From contig NZ_CP012036.1 in assembly GCF_001298445.1 (NCBI RefSeq), positions 915,267 to 979,266 on the forward strand: 64,000 nt of DNA, in the 5' to 3' direction. Made by a program: the position numbers and the translations under genes. Shown in pieces: positions 31,201 to 39,424 of the stretch. The stretch is from Nostoc piscinale CENA21. Its GTDB lineage: Bacteria > Cyanobacteriota > Cyanobacteriia > Cyanobacteriales > Nostocaceae. The stretch's first letter is position 1. Each line of letters starts with the position of its first letter. The notes below the pieces were generated by a model. That model was not told the origin of the DNA. It ran no database searches and saw only the letters and a list, made by a program, of their open reading frames with translations.

Positions 31201-33257
31201 TCTGTTTTAAGTTGATCTGCAAACTTAGATAAATCGTCTAATCCGACTTTGCCTTGTTCTAGTAGCTTGCTTAATTCTGCTGTGGTTACACCCATACCAC
31301 GGGCGAAGATTTGAAATGCGCCAGGGAGTCGTTCACCAAGTTGTCCTCGCAATTCTTCAGCTTGGACACTCCCCTTAGAAATCATCTGCTGCACTGCTAA
31401 AAGTGCGCCTTCTGTTTGTTCAGAAGTCAGATTATAGACACGGGCGGACTGCGCGATCGCGGTGAAGATTTTTTCTGTTTTTCCACCTTCCAGGGCGGTA
31501 CCACGGGCTGCTGCTGCGAGTCCTGTAAATCCTTTGATTGAGGATTCTAGAGGTAGAGATAGGCGTTCTACTTCTTTGCGAACAAAAGCTAAACTTTCTG
31601 CACCCTGCCCACCTGTAGCAAAGTTTAAAGATTTCTCTAGTTGCTCAAACCGCATTGAGGTTTGAAAAGCTTCCTGCCCGATTTGTGAAAGAAGTTGTTG
31701 AACAAATGAGATCGTTTGAAACGCTAAAAAACCTTTGACTAAATTAAATGTATTTTTCAGCAGCCCAGGCATTTTTAGATTCAAGTCTGCGAAGAATCCA
31801 CCACCTGCGGGGGTTTGCCCCAGAAGCTTCAAAGACTCCTTGGTTTGACGGTTGAATTCATTAAGGCGCGTTAAATCTTCATTAGAAATAGTGTTTTGAG
31901 AAGCGATCGCACCTGCACCACTAGAAGTCCCTCGCAATCGGCTGGCTACTGGTTGCAATCTTTTCGCTGCTTGAATATTGGGGTCGAGTTCCGCAACTCT
32001 TAATCTATCCGCGTCAACTTGAGCGCCAAGTTGTTGCAACTGCCCTGAAAAACGTTGTAAGTCACCAGGGGTTAAAGCTGGGGTGCGTCCTTCTTTGGCT
32101 GCTTTGACTTTACCGATAATTTGCTGGATGCGTTTTTCGTTCTCGGCGATCTGTTTTTGTAAAAGCTGAGATTCCTTGAGAGAGGCTTTACCGATAGCGA
32201 TTTGTGAATCTAGGTCTACCAGAATGGCTTGTGATTGCTGCCCTAATGCCTGTGCTTGCTTCCTTGCGCCGGATGTTCGGAAATCTTGAACCTCGCTACG
32301 TAGCTGGTTAAATACCTTACCTATGCTAAATGGTCGACGCTGTGGGCGTTGCTCAACAATATCAACGGGCGCAGTTTGGTCAATACCGTAGGAGCGGAGG
32401 CGATCGCGCTGTTTTAATTGTTGCTGTTGCTGATTGTAACGAGTACGTTGCTCAATTTCGGCGACCTGTTGATTCACCTTAGCCTCTAACTGCTTAAGCG
32501 CCTGTTGTGCTTGCCTGAATGACGCTTCGGAGCTTTTAATAGTTGCGGCATTAGCACGGGCAGCAGCCTTATCTTGTTGCTGTTGTGCGGTACGGGCGAG
32601 TGTTGCTAATCTTTCTAGGGCAGCATCAGCGTTAATAATTCCTTGAGATACTTGATGGTTAACTTGGTTAACTAATTGATTAATGTTTTGCGTTACATTC
32701 GCACCAGATGATTGTAGTTTTTTAATTCGCTCTTGTTGCTTATTTTGAGCAGTTTTAAAAGACAAATCAACCTGGGGTGTTGCGGGGAACGAAAATTGCA
32801 GATTTCCTACTGATTGAGAGCCGAAAGTATTTGCGTTAGCCCTAGTGTTTAAGGATTGAGCATCAAGGGTAGTCAGGCTTGATTGGGCGGCGATGCGCTG
32901 TTTGCCGAGTCTAGCGATCGCGGACTGCAATATATTACGAGTTTCTTTATCCAAGTCCTGGGCTAAGGCGGATGCGTAAACTTTTCTCGCCTCTGCAATA
33001 CCATCCAAAACCTCTCTAAGTCCTTGAGAATTATTGGCAGTACGCGCTTGCTTGGTGCTGGCGCTAAAATATTTTGAAAGCTCTTGAATCTGTTGTCTTA
33101 GTTGTGATGGCGCAATTTGTAAAAGCTCTTTAGCATCCTGTTGGACTTGTGGATCTACCTTAGAAAAGATGGGGATTCTAAACGCTAAATCTTCTGGGTT
33201 GATTTGCTGTAAAAGTATTTGTCGTAAGTCTGCAACTTTTTTTATTGGAGTAACCAC
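28227..33257 (-). CDS. Tape measure protein, main C-terminal part
   Basis: 1676 residues. Residues 1-500 are coiled coil rich in Gln. Residues about 535-620 (FEQLEKSLNFATGGQGAESL; GFTGLAAAARGTALEGGKTE) match the conserved tape-measure domain. Hydrophobic helices lie at about 750-810 (ALAAIALTVTVALIPSITAL), as tape measures have for membrane passage, and a second long Gln/Glu/Lys coiled coil fills 860-1500. It determines tail length and passes DNA at infection. Its frame also continues upstream into the reading of the 33178-35487 gene: with one A fewer at 33237-33243 the two would be a single protein of about 2,400 residues. Confidence 0.75.
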   Translation of the reverse strand: MVTPIKKVADLRQILLQQINPEDLAFRIPIFSKVDPQVQQDAKELLQIAPSQLRQQIQELSKYFSASTKQARTANNSQGLREVLDGIAEARKVYASALAQDLDKETRNILQSAIARLGKQRIAAQSSLTTLDAQSLNTRANANTFGSQSVGNLQFSFPATPQVDLSFKTAQNKQQERIKKLQSSGANVTQNINQLVNQVNHQVSQGIINADAALERLATLARTAQQQQDKAAARANAATIKSSEASFRQAQQALKQLEAKVNQQVAEIEQRTRYNQQQQQLKQRDRLRSYGIDQTAPVDIVEQRPQRRPFSIGKVFNQLRSEVQDFRTSGARKQAQALGQQSQAILVDLDSQIAIGKASLKESQLLQKQIAENEKRIQQIIGKVKAAKEGRTPALTPGDLQRFSGQLQQLGAQVDADRLRVAELDPNIQAAKRLQPVASRLRGTSSGAGAIASQNTISNEDLTRLNEFNRQTKESLKLLGQTPAGGGFFADLNLKMPGLLKNTFNLVKGFLAFQTISFVQQLLSQIGQEAFQTSMRFEQLEKSLNFATGGQGAESLAFVRKEVERLSLPLESSIKGFTGLAAAARGTALEGGKTEKIFTAIAQSARVYNLTSEQTEGALLAVQQMISKGSVQAEELRGQLGERLPGAFQIFARGMGVTTAELSKLLEQGKVGLDDLSKFADQLKTETAGGVNEATKTAAASLQRLQNSFTDFNRQIGDAITPAVVTVFDGLSASMDWTQKNAKLVKAALAAIALTVTVALIPSITALGTAVWTLATATFPAAASAMLAVVAANPVLIASLAALTVGMLVAEDGAKALASALTGVSEAQVQQIDADAMTDSKYNKAIAQLSKQVPIAKEQVDELTQGLADQERRGVLTSKSAQLLTNQLLKAQVQAEETAEAQAKLNKQLAESEVAFKKTKLAAELYATENTKNVAQIKARGLLGEDAIRDREYQAEQQQNINLSNVYSARIANIKNLLSESERLQKSGKKGLDAKEEIKLNEELISIQKEFNQSQANLANADFNRIKEIRDRRIKDFEEYQSIAENQQKAGLITEEKLLQERLDIQQQKGEEQLQDIAQRRAKLDASDKEGLEALAVEESAAQAQIREAQKTAFDQRIALSQKRADEEVAIAQASRSKGLITEAQFNQQQYEIRTKYLDDQLTVLKARSATISKTDIDAQRDIQAKEAQILQQRTDARKAFLDAQLQLLERQQQKATDLATLAAKDREIELQKLVNARVLNREDIQVETLKITRTGIEKELELERQKQQQLQSFPKYDDPVAEEERQTKIRTSRIRTSDLQLQLLQNEKSQQEAVYAALSKQLERATQAIANRATIATQSFNKELLANSALEKSLSLQNQLLDAQKSLRSALGSYVDAEFQILQETAKSEREKKNLAETQASIKLQAARQQAELDKQSLELQIQQNEAAQKRLEIENAIAQIKNRADIATKQAEAAKVASDPNATPEQKQAAQLQVVAAQVEGEGLQQQAGFLAQQRTVNDQVNQMRRRTQDAQSTADVTRAEFEAANAIRDPRNRRRRLRELSERARYRITGTTERGESLTRLDEFNRAGRGDALTPLQAYRASQVQNQVLPALPTLELPKLVPALDNTANNLGTAVDSLVKLVNQKLSTPNSVTIATPINNYFPVTSNPKDAANAATQATRKELYDLGVLIKRS

Positions 33258-35487
33258 TAATGCCAGAGGAGCGAGCGATTGCTGTTAGTTGCTTTCCAGT
33301 TAATTGCTCTAATGCAGCTTTGTTCTCTTCGGTGAGATCCAGGAACAACTGTTCCTGAGATTTTTCTCTTGTGGTTTTGAGTTGTCGTTGTTTTTCAAAG
33401 AGCTTGGCTTTTAGGGAAGGCGTGGTAACACCAGTGACAAAATTATAAATTTCTTGGGCGTAGCGATCAGCAAAGGTATAAGCATCCGCCTCTGTCTTCC
33501 TGGCAACTTCCTTGCCGCGATCGCCTATCTTCCCTTTGCCTTGAGCCACCACGGCAGCGACAGACTCGTTGATCCTAGGTGACAATTTTGCCGCCTCTTG
33601 CTGTGATGGTTGAAGAAGATTTACCCCTGTTCCTTTAATATTCTTGCCAAACTCAAACTGAAGTGCATGTCTTAATTCATGGGCTACATTTTCTACCAAC
33701 TGCTTATCAACAACACCTTTAGATATTTGTTCGTAGGCGGCTTTATCAAGTAAAACTTTGTTGCTAGTTTTATCGTAAGCTGCACCGCCTACAGGGACTC
33801 TTGCATCAGTCCCAAGAGAGGGGATATTAGATTCGCTGATTTTGACATTAGATAACTTAGCAACCTGCTCAACAATTTGGCGGTAAACATTAGGTAAGTC
33901 GCGGCGGCTTTCTTGGGCGAACGCATCAGGGAATATTACATCCCCTGTACCCTGTACTTTGCCTCCCTGCCTTCCACCCATCGCTTGACGAACCAATTTA
34001 ACTTGGGCTGCGGTATAACCTTGCTCTATCTCTGACACCCTAGTCGCTTGTTTGGTACGGGTATCCTGTCTTAATACCTGCCTTCCTTTGACCTTGGCAA
34101 CAGCAGAAGCAATATCTTTTTCGGCTTGTTGAATTTGTCCGATGATTTCGTTGCGTTGTTGAATTACTTGTTGTAATAATTGCTTTTGCTCTTCTTTGGA
34201 GGAAACAAAGTTAAGCTGAAAATTGTAGTCTGTAACTAAACTTTGTAGTTGCTGCTTGTAGTAAGCAATGTCTTTTCGCAGGTTTTGAATGTCTGAAATG
34301 TTCTCATTAACGCTATTATTTAGATTAGAAACTATTTGATCAAAACTTGAATTAGTTTTAGAAATTTGCTCTCTAATTGCTGCAATTTCAGATTGGTTTA
34401 CACCTAGTAGTTCTAGCTGTTTGACTATAGGTGAAATAGGTGTACCAAGCTGGTTGATTTTAGTCTGAATATTTTTTCGCTGACTCACTATCGCGGTTAG
34501 GGACTGCGATGATTTAGCGTATTCAATTTCTAATTTGGCCAATTCTTGTACAGTTTGCGGCGCTGACTGTACTTGTTTGGCAACTTGCTTTCTTAAGGTA
34601 TCGTCAATTTTTGTACCTTGAGATGCTAGTTTTTTGAGAATTAACTCTTGCTTTTGAGCTAATTCTTGGCGTTTTGACGCGATCGCGCTTTGTGCATTAG
34701 TAACCCGTTCTTGTGCAGATTGCTGTTGAGTCGCTAGTTGGGTATCTTGGGCGCGTAACTGCTTTACCTGCTGCTGACGCTGGGGAGTGGTAGCAACAAA
34801 CTCTGCTAGTTGGGTTCCTAGTTCACGCCTTGCCAGATTTAAATTCGCCTGCTGTGATTGCTTTACTCTAGCTTTTTGTGATTGATTAGCAATCAAAGCA
34901 TCAGCTTCTCCTACCGTGCTGCCGAGAAACTGCCTAAACTCAGACTGAGCCTGTTTAATGAATTCTTTGTCAAACAAGGATTTGGCTAACTTGCCGCCGA
35001 TAGTGTTGCCAAGGCGCGGTGCTGCTGTGGTGATTAGTTTTTCGCCAAGTAAATCAAAACTCCCAATCACGGGTGCAACTTGCTTTTCTACACCCTTAGC
35101 TAACCCCTGTCCCAATTTAGCGGACATCTCCCGCCCAATACCTTCTAATGCTCCTGTAGCGATTCTTTGAAATGGGGATGCGATCGCGCCGACTATCCCG
35201 CTAAATGCAGACGGCTTGATTTTTTCAATCGACCTACTTACCTTGTCACCAATGTCTTCGCCCAAATTTGCGGTAACAGCACCGAAAGCTGTTTTTAAGC
35301 TGGCGCTTAATACACCAGAGTCTAAATCGGCTTTGACCTTAACAGGGCCAATACCAGTATTTATTTTTTGTAGTTTAATCGGGACTTCTATCGGACTGAA
35401 TGACCCGGATAGCCCCTCGACCTTGCGACTAAATTCTTCAGAGTCCAGTTTAAGCTGTACATTAATTGCTACTTTTTTGTCAGCCAT
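33178..35487 (-). CDS. Tape measure N-terminal part with zincin-like domain
   Basis: 769 residues as read, of which the last 21 follow a lost frame. Residues 1-150 hold helical amphipathic segments (AINVQLKLDSEEFSRKVEGL) typical of tape measure starts, 200-470 is coiled coil, and about 510-700 is a compact domain with AHELRHALQFEFG (HExxH at about residue 599) and a later TEADAYTFADRY that could give the third zinc ligand, as in zincin peptidases. The end (LTAIARSSGISGYSNKK) is a SAP/HeH-like motif that continues VADLRQILLQQI in the other frame, so the two tape measure genes are probably one. The palindrome at 33340 encodes SQEQLFL here. Confidence 0.6.
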   Translation of the reverse strand: MADKKVAINVQLKLDSEEFSRKVEGLSGSFSPIEVPIKLQKINTGIGPVKVKADLDSGVLSASLKTAFGAVTANLGEDIGDKVSRSIEKIKPSAFSGIVGAIASPFQRIATGALEGIGREMSAKLGQGLAKGVEKQVAPVIGSFDLLGEKLITTAAPRLGNTIGGKLAKSLFDKEFIKQAQSEFRQFLGSTVGEADALIANQSQKARVKQSQQANLNLARRELGTQLAEFVATTPQRQQQVKQLRAQDTQLATQQQSAQERVTNAQSAIASKRQELAQKQELILKKLASQGTKIDDTLRKQVAKQVQSAPQTVQELAKLEIEYAKSSQSLTAIVSQRKNIQTKINQLGTPISPIVKQLELLGVNQSEIAAIREQISKTNSSFDQIVSNLNNSVNENISDIQNLRKDIAYYKQQLQSLVTDYNFQLNFVSSKEEQKQLLQQVIQQRNEIIGQIQQAEKDIASAVAKVKGRQVLRQDTRTKQATRVSEIEQGYTAAQVKLVRQAMGGRQGGKVQGTGDVIFPDAFAQESRRDLPNVYRQIVEQVAKLSNVKISESNIPSLGTDARVPVGGAAYDKTSNKVLLDKAAYEQISKGVVDKQLVENVAHELRHALQFEFGKNIKGTGVNLLQPSQQEAAKLSPRINESVAAVVAQGKGKIGDRGKEVARKTEADAYTFADRYAQEIYNFVTGVTTPSLKAKLFEKQRQLKTTREKSQEQLFLDLTEENKAALEQLTGKQLTAIARSSGISGYSNKKSCRLTTNTFTANQPRRFSV
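33340..33357. repeat. Palindrome copy 5 (one mismatch) in tape measure gene
   Basis: CAGGAACAACTGTTCCTG has one central base changed and is read in frame (minus strand, SQEQLFL). Confidence 0.8.
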
Positions 35488-35531
35488 AACGGAACTCCTG
35501 GGAATAATAAATATAAACTTGGGTCGGAATA

Positions 35532-35762
35532 ATGGCTATTAATAAAAAACCCAGCAAAATAGACTGGGCGATCGCGTCTGTGATTGGAGTTGTTTCTTTG
35601 GTTGGTTTGGTTTGGTGGCTATCTCAACCCAAGGTGGATGATTGCCATCATCGGGTGACAAGAGAAATACAGGAACGCAAATTAAACGCTGGAGACACAA
35701 CAATTAAAGACCAACAAGAGATAGAAGCGATCGCGTCTGAAATTAGGTCGAAGTGCCGTTGA
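35532..35762 (+). CDS. Small single-pass membrane protein on the opposite strand
   Basis: 76 residues with one hydrophobic helix at about 13-29 (AIASVIGVVSLVGLVWWLSQ) and a charged C-terminal tail with two cysteines (VDDCHHRVTREIQERKLNAG; ending EIRSKCR). It is the only plus-strand gene between tail chaperones and tape measure, and its 3' end overlaps the convergent chaperone gene by 20 bases. Possible lysogenic moron or a holin/spanin candidate; not shown. Confidence 0.5.
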   Translation: MAINKKPSKIDWAIASVIGVVSLVGLVWWLSQPKVDDCHHRVTREIQERKLNAGDTTIKDQQEIEAIASEIRSKCR

Positions 35763-36216
35763 CTGCCTCTAATTGCTTAATTCGGGCTTGCAGTTCCTCA
35801 ACTGAAGGTTCAACTACCTTTGATTCAACAGTAATAATTCCTTCTGGATTGAGGTATTTATCAATAATTGCCAGTCCTTCTGTGTGTTCTGCGATCGCGC
35901 CTTCGTCACCCTTAGACTTGGCTTCCTCAAGTTTCTGCAAGCGGTAGCAACGAGCGCATTTAAGGATGATGTCGTTGATTTCTTCTGGCTCTACCGAGGG
36001 TTGCCATAGATAAAATTCTTCATCCCCATCGCCGCGATTAATAATCTCATCGGGGATGGTGGGGATGATGACTTTTTTAATGGTTTTGGCTGACTTGGAG
36101 AGTAAATCTACATCTCCTAAATCACGTAAACATTCAGTCAGCCCACGAAAGTAAATTTTACTTACGGGTTCAACTTTATAGCTTCTATTCCTAATATCAA
36201 TAAACTGGTCGCTCAT
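35743..36216 (-). CDS. Tail assembly chaperone-like protein, second
   Basis: 157 residues, soluble, helical in the C-terminal half (EINDIILKCARCYRLQKLEE; VEELQARIKQLEAVNG). It follows the 204-residue gene with stop and start sharing one base, and precedes the tape measure, which is the position of the G/GT chaperones. No shifty overlap is obvious, so the usual programmed frameshift of that gene pair is not supported. Confidence 0.5.
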   Translation of the reverse strand: MSDQFIDIRNRSYKVEPVSKIYFRGLTECLRDLGDVDLLSKSAKTIKKVIIPTIPDEIINRGDGDEEFYLWQPSVEPEEINDIILKCARCYRLQKLEEAKSKGDEGAIAEHTEGLAIIDKYLNPEGIITVESKVVEPSVEELQARIKQLEAVNGTST

Positions 36217-36830
36217 TAATTAAATCCCAAGTTCTTGTAATACTCTTGTTTATTCTGTTGCTTCCACTCATTAAATCTATCTTTGAGATACTCATTCATT
36301 CGCTCTTGTGGATCGCGGCGGCGCTCATTTAATTGGGAGATGAATCGAGATAGGAACTCACTATCAAACTGCCTCCACATCAATAAAGCACCTTCTATAG
36401 ATTCGTCAATTGCCACCAAAGAAGCAAACAAATCAGCGTCGGGCAGTCCACTGCTTTTGATTGGAATATCACCGGGGGTTAGTGTTTCTCCTTCCTTTTT
36501 CCTCCTTGTACCTTCCTCTTTGAATGTGTGCAGTTCAATTAACTTACAAGGGCGCATTTCCTCGTTAATTACTTGAGCTAAAAACAAAGATTCAAACTCG
36601 GATTGTGTGAGCGATCGCGTATTAAAACCGAAATGTCCAGGCTTGTCTAGTCGAGGGAACAAAGAAGATAGGCGATCGCTGATTTGAAGGACTGATTCTG
36701 TTATTGAATGGGTAATATGCCATTGCTGGTGCAGATAATTGATCAACAGTTCAAAAGAGTAGAGGCGATCGCGCTTCACTGGCCCAACAATAGCGAAATC
36801 CCCTGGATATTTGACGAGGAGGCTACGCAT
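36216..36830 (-). CDS. Tail assembly chaperone-like protein, first
   Basis: 204 residues; helical, with YSFELLINYLHQQWHITHSI, a Lys/Glu-rich insertion (KEEGTRRKKEGETL) and a basic end (ERMNEYLKDRFNEWKQQNKQ). It follows the tail tube gene after a short repeat-containing gap (36831-36878, CTTTTACCTTTTTAC type). Chaperone is assigned from synteny only. Confidence 0.45.
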   Translation of the reverse strand: MRSLLVKYPGDFAIVGPVKRDRLYSFELLINYLHQQWHITHSITESVLQISDRLSSLFPRLDKPGHFGFNTRSLTQSEFESLFLAQVINEEMRPCKLIELHTFKEEGTRRKKEGETLTPGDIPIKSSGLPDADLFASLVAIDESIEGALLMWRQFDSEFLSRFISQLNERRRDPQERMNEYLKDRFNEWKQQNKQEYYKNLGFN

Positions 36831-36878
36831 GATAAGTTAAAAGTTTTTGCCTTTTACCTTTTTACTTTTGCCTTCTTT

Positions 36879-37688
36879 TTAAGCTGCATCAGCACACTGC
36901 CTTGCTTGTCCTAAATGTTTCACTTTTACAGGTAGACAACCAGTACCGTTATAGGTAATCCGCATAGTAATTTGAAGCTGTGATTCATTGAAATTAATTT
37001 CACCATCACTAGGATCTACAATTGCCTCTGGAAATTCAAAGGATACTATCTTTAAGTCGTTTTGAATCACAACCAACGTGGGCTTGAATCTATTAAATAG
37101 ATTCTCAGTCATAATTACACCGTCTGTTAAGGTGTAGGGGATTTCATAAGATACGTATTTCCCGATTAAATCATCCGTAAATTTTAAAGCCCCATTCAGC
37201 CCGACAGCAAAAGTTAATTCATCAGCATTATCAAATGTGGCAAACGTTCCTTGAGTTAGGGGGACAGAAATATTATTTTCATCTAAGTAACTAGCGAACG
37301 CCCCTTCTGCGTCTGCAAGTATTCCAAACCCCTCTTTACCAGTTGCAGCAGCCGGGTAAGAGTTGCGATCAATTTGCACACCATTACGTCTGATTGCTGC
37401 GGCAATTCCAGTGTCAGCTTCCATCCGGTAGCCAAATTTCATCCCCAATGTTTCTGGCGTTTTCTTGGGGAATGTCATTTGAATTCTGGGGTTGCGCTGG
37501 CGCGGGTATAAATCCACTAATTGCATTTCTCCCAATGGGGTCACTCCCATTGTTTCTTCCATTTCAATCCCTTGATCAAAAGTGACTTCGCTGGGATTGG
37601 GAAGAACAATTGCTCTATTAGAATTTTCTAGGTCACAGATGAACACATCCGTGACCATTTTAGTTCCTGTATATAATTGATTTGGCAT
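36879..37688 (-). CDS. Major tail (tube) protein
   Basis: 269 residues. The start MPNQLYTGTKMVTDVFICDL and the middle MGVTPLGEMQLVDLYPRQRN, NPRIQMTFPKKTPETLG and a C-terminal YEIPYTLTDGVIMTENLFNR agree with siphovirus tail tube proteins. One protein of this kind and no sheath gene in the region points to a non-contractile tail. It should form stacked hexamer rings around the tape measure. A GGGGT/ACCCC hairpin lies just upstream of its start. Confidence 0.6.
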   Translation of the reverse strand: MPNQLYTGTKMVTDVFICDLENSNRAIVLPNPSEVTFDQGIEMEETMGVTPLGEMQLVDLYPRQRNPRIQMTFPKKTPETLGMKFGYRMEADTGIAAAIRRNGVQIDRNSYPAAATGKEGFGILADAEGAFASYLDENNISVPLTQGTFATFDNADELTFAVGLNGALKFTDDLIGKYVSYEIPYTLTDGVIMTENLFNRFKPTLVVIQNDLKIVSFEFPEAIVDPSDGEINFNESQLQITMRITYNGTGCLPVKVKHLGQARQCADAA

Positions 37689-37761
37689 AGGGGTTTGTAA
37701 ATTGAGCTACCCCATGATCGCACAGACAATAAAATCAGGTTTTTTAGAAAAAAAAATTGCC

Positions 37762-38238
37762 TTAATACTCGGCATCTAAGATACTATCAAACGCCTCAAT
37801 CAACTCTTCTTGAATGATTAATTCCAATTCAATCAAATCATTGTCGTCAACAAATAATACGCCTTCTGGTGCAAACGGGCCTTTCTCCTGAAAGAGAACC
37901 TCAACAAACCCAGCGTAATATTGCTCGCTCCATACCCGTAAACCTGAATCATCAATTTTCACGTTTTGGGTGTAATCGTTAAACATCGCTGTGGTGTCAA
38001 TCCCAAATAGCGAACCTTCACTGATGATTGTGCCGTTACGCTTGCGACGGCCAATGCTGCTGGGTGCGTAGGCTGTCTCCAGGGATGCTTTAATGTAGCG
38101 ATCGCGGGTCTTGGTTCTGTAGTATTGATAGAATCTGCGGTAAATATCAAGGATGCCTAACTTGCGAACTTCCTTGAGCCTTAAAGCAAATTTTGATAAG
38201 TTTGTGGTATCAACGTAGGCGGGGTATTGTTCTGGCAT
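37762..38238 (-). CDS. Neck/virion morphogenesis protein
   Basis: 158 residues with RFYQYYRTKTRDRYIKASLE and a GTIISEGSLFGIDTTAMFND segment, then VWSEQYYAGFVEVLFQEKGP and an acidic helical end. The pattern strongly resembles gpG/HK97 gp10-type neck proteins. It lies between MuF and the tail tube, as such proteins do. Confidence 0.55.
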   Translation of the reverse strand: MPEQYPAYVDTTNLSKFALRLKEVRKLGILDIYRRFYQYYRTKTRDRYIKASLETAYAPSSIGRRKRNGTIISEGSLFGIDTTAMFNDYTQNVKIDDSGLRVWSEQYYAGFVEVLFQEKGPFAPEGVLFVDDNDLIELELIIQEELIEAFDSILDAEY

Positions 38239-38336
38239 ATAATTTAATAATGGTTGTTACCTGTTGGTTTACACGCGCAGTTCCAGCTCAAAAAAACTGT
38301 CCCAAGACTTAAAGCATCAAAGTAAGAGCGATCGCC

Positions 38337-38573
38337 TCAACCAAACTTTTGTAAAATCATTTCGTAGTCAGCGTCTCTATCTTCTTCCTTTTCGTATACC
38401 CATTCAATGTTAATCCCCACAAAAGCAATAGTTGGCGCTCCTTGATTATCGGGGTAAGCATTAGCTCTTCCCTTGACGATCTGACAAGCCAAATCAATAT
38501 TTACTGGGCTATTGTGTTGGGAATAGGAATTATATTTAGCATTTTCACAAGAACATTTAATAAACTTAGCCAT
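38337..38573 (-). CDS. Small cysteine-containing hypothetical protein
   Basis: 78 residues from ATG 38573 (MAKFIKCSCENAKYNSYSQH) after GGCGATCGC; a further 23 codons upstream to 38642 are open but unlikely. Residues 7-9 are CSC. The end (WVYEKEEDRDADYEMILQKF) is acidic. No family recognised; accessory gene in the late operon. Confidence 0.4.
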   Translation of the reverse strand: MAKFIKCSCENAKYNSYSQHNSPVNIDLACQIVKGRANAYPDNQGAPTIAFVGINIEWVYEKEEDRDADYEMILQKFG

Positions 38574-38754
38574 GCGATCGCCATCTTTTGTAATGATTGC
38601 TTTGATTGTCTCGCTATTAATTTTATTTGAATTAACAATCAAAGTCTTTGCTCCTTGGGTTGTCTACATTTGGGTGGAACATCAAGAGTACCGTGCAAAT
38701 AGAAGACAAGGAGACAGGTTTTATGGTGAAGTTAAGATGCTAATGCTTGGCTAG
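38572..38754 (+). CDS. Small single-pass membrane protein on the opposite strand
   Basis: 60 residues. An N-terminal helix at about 5-30 (SFVMIALIVSLLILFELTIK) is followed by YIWVEHQEYRANRRQGDRFY. The start overlaps the start of the minus-strand gene by two bases and its end overlaps MuF by 23. Like the gene at 35532 it is a small plus-strand membrane protein inside the late operon. It could be chance, so confidence is low. Confidence 0.35.
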   Translation: MRSPSFVMIALIVSLLILFELTIKVFAPWVVYIWVEHQEYRANRRQGDRFYGEVKMLMLG

Positions 38755-39424
38755 GATCTTCTAGGTATTCGATTCGGCATTTGCACCTGATTCTACAGCT
38801 ACATCTTTGGGTGGGCAAAATTAGTTCTGAAATTGGTACAACACCAAGAGAGGAGATCGCGGGACAATCACTACAATGTTCTGCGACTCCAAGTATTCGT
38901 CTTGCATGGCTAAATCCTGCGCGTGTTGCTGCTACTTTCTCGCCTTGAAAATAAGACACCTTTGCAGCATCGGCATACATTGAAACCCGTGATTTGAATT
39001 GCGCCTCAGTCATCGTTCCTTGGGTTAAATCAATGGCGAAGTTCCGCAAGTATCCATACTGATTTTTAAGCTCTCTACCTATTTCTAAATAATCATTTTT
39101 TTGAATAGCTTTCTGTCCGCCAACACCTAATAAATATTGTTGGGTGTGGAGTATCTTTAGTGTTTCTGCTGTTTGTTGTTGCCAGGATTTGAGGTTGATT
39201 TTACCGTCTAGGAGTAATTGTCCTAGCGTGTTTAGATCGGTTTTTGCTAATTCAATGCGTGAAGATGTGAGGGTGTAAACCGCTTCTTTAGAAATAAATC
39301 TCCCGGTGAGCTTATTGCGATAGCGACGGGTTTGGGGTTCCCATTTGAAGTTGGGGTTATCGGTAGCAGCGTCAAGTGAAAGTAGGAGGCAAGAGGCAGG
39401 AGGCAGGAGGTTTTTATTTTGCAT
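38732..39424 (-). CDS. MuF-like minor head protein
   Basis: 230 residues. The C-terminal 50 residues carry AEHCSDCPAISSLGVVPISE and QRCSCRIRCKCRIEYLED, the cysteine and aromatic pattern of phage SPP1 gp7/MuF head morphogenesis proteins. The rest is helical (LTQGTMTEAQFKSRVSMYAD). It binds portal or DNA inside the head in known relatives. The ATG overlaps the portal stop (TAATG), and residues 4-16 (KNLLPPASCLLLS) are encoded by an AGGCAGGAGGC-type repeat inserted in frame (39383-39411). Confidence 0.6.
   Translation of the reverse strand: MQNKNLLPPASCLLLSLDAATDNPNFKWEPQTRRYRNKLTGRFISKEAVYTLTSSRIELAKTDLNTLGQLLLDGKINLKSWQQQTAETLKILHTQQYLLGVGGQKAIQKNDYLEIGRELKNQYGYLRNFAIDLTQGTMTEAQFKSRVSMYADAAKVSYFQGEKVAATRAGFSHARRILGVAEHCSDCPAISSLGVVPISELILPTQRCSCRIRCKCRIEYLEDPSQALAS

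Noticed and set aside
35743..36830. Programmed -1 frameshift of G/GT tail chaperones
   Set aside because: The two genes meet at a shared base without a slippery heptamer that I can identify at the junction.
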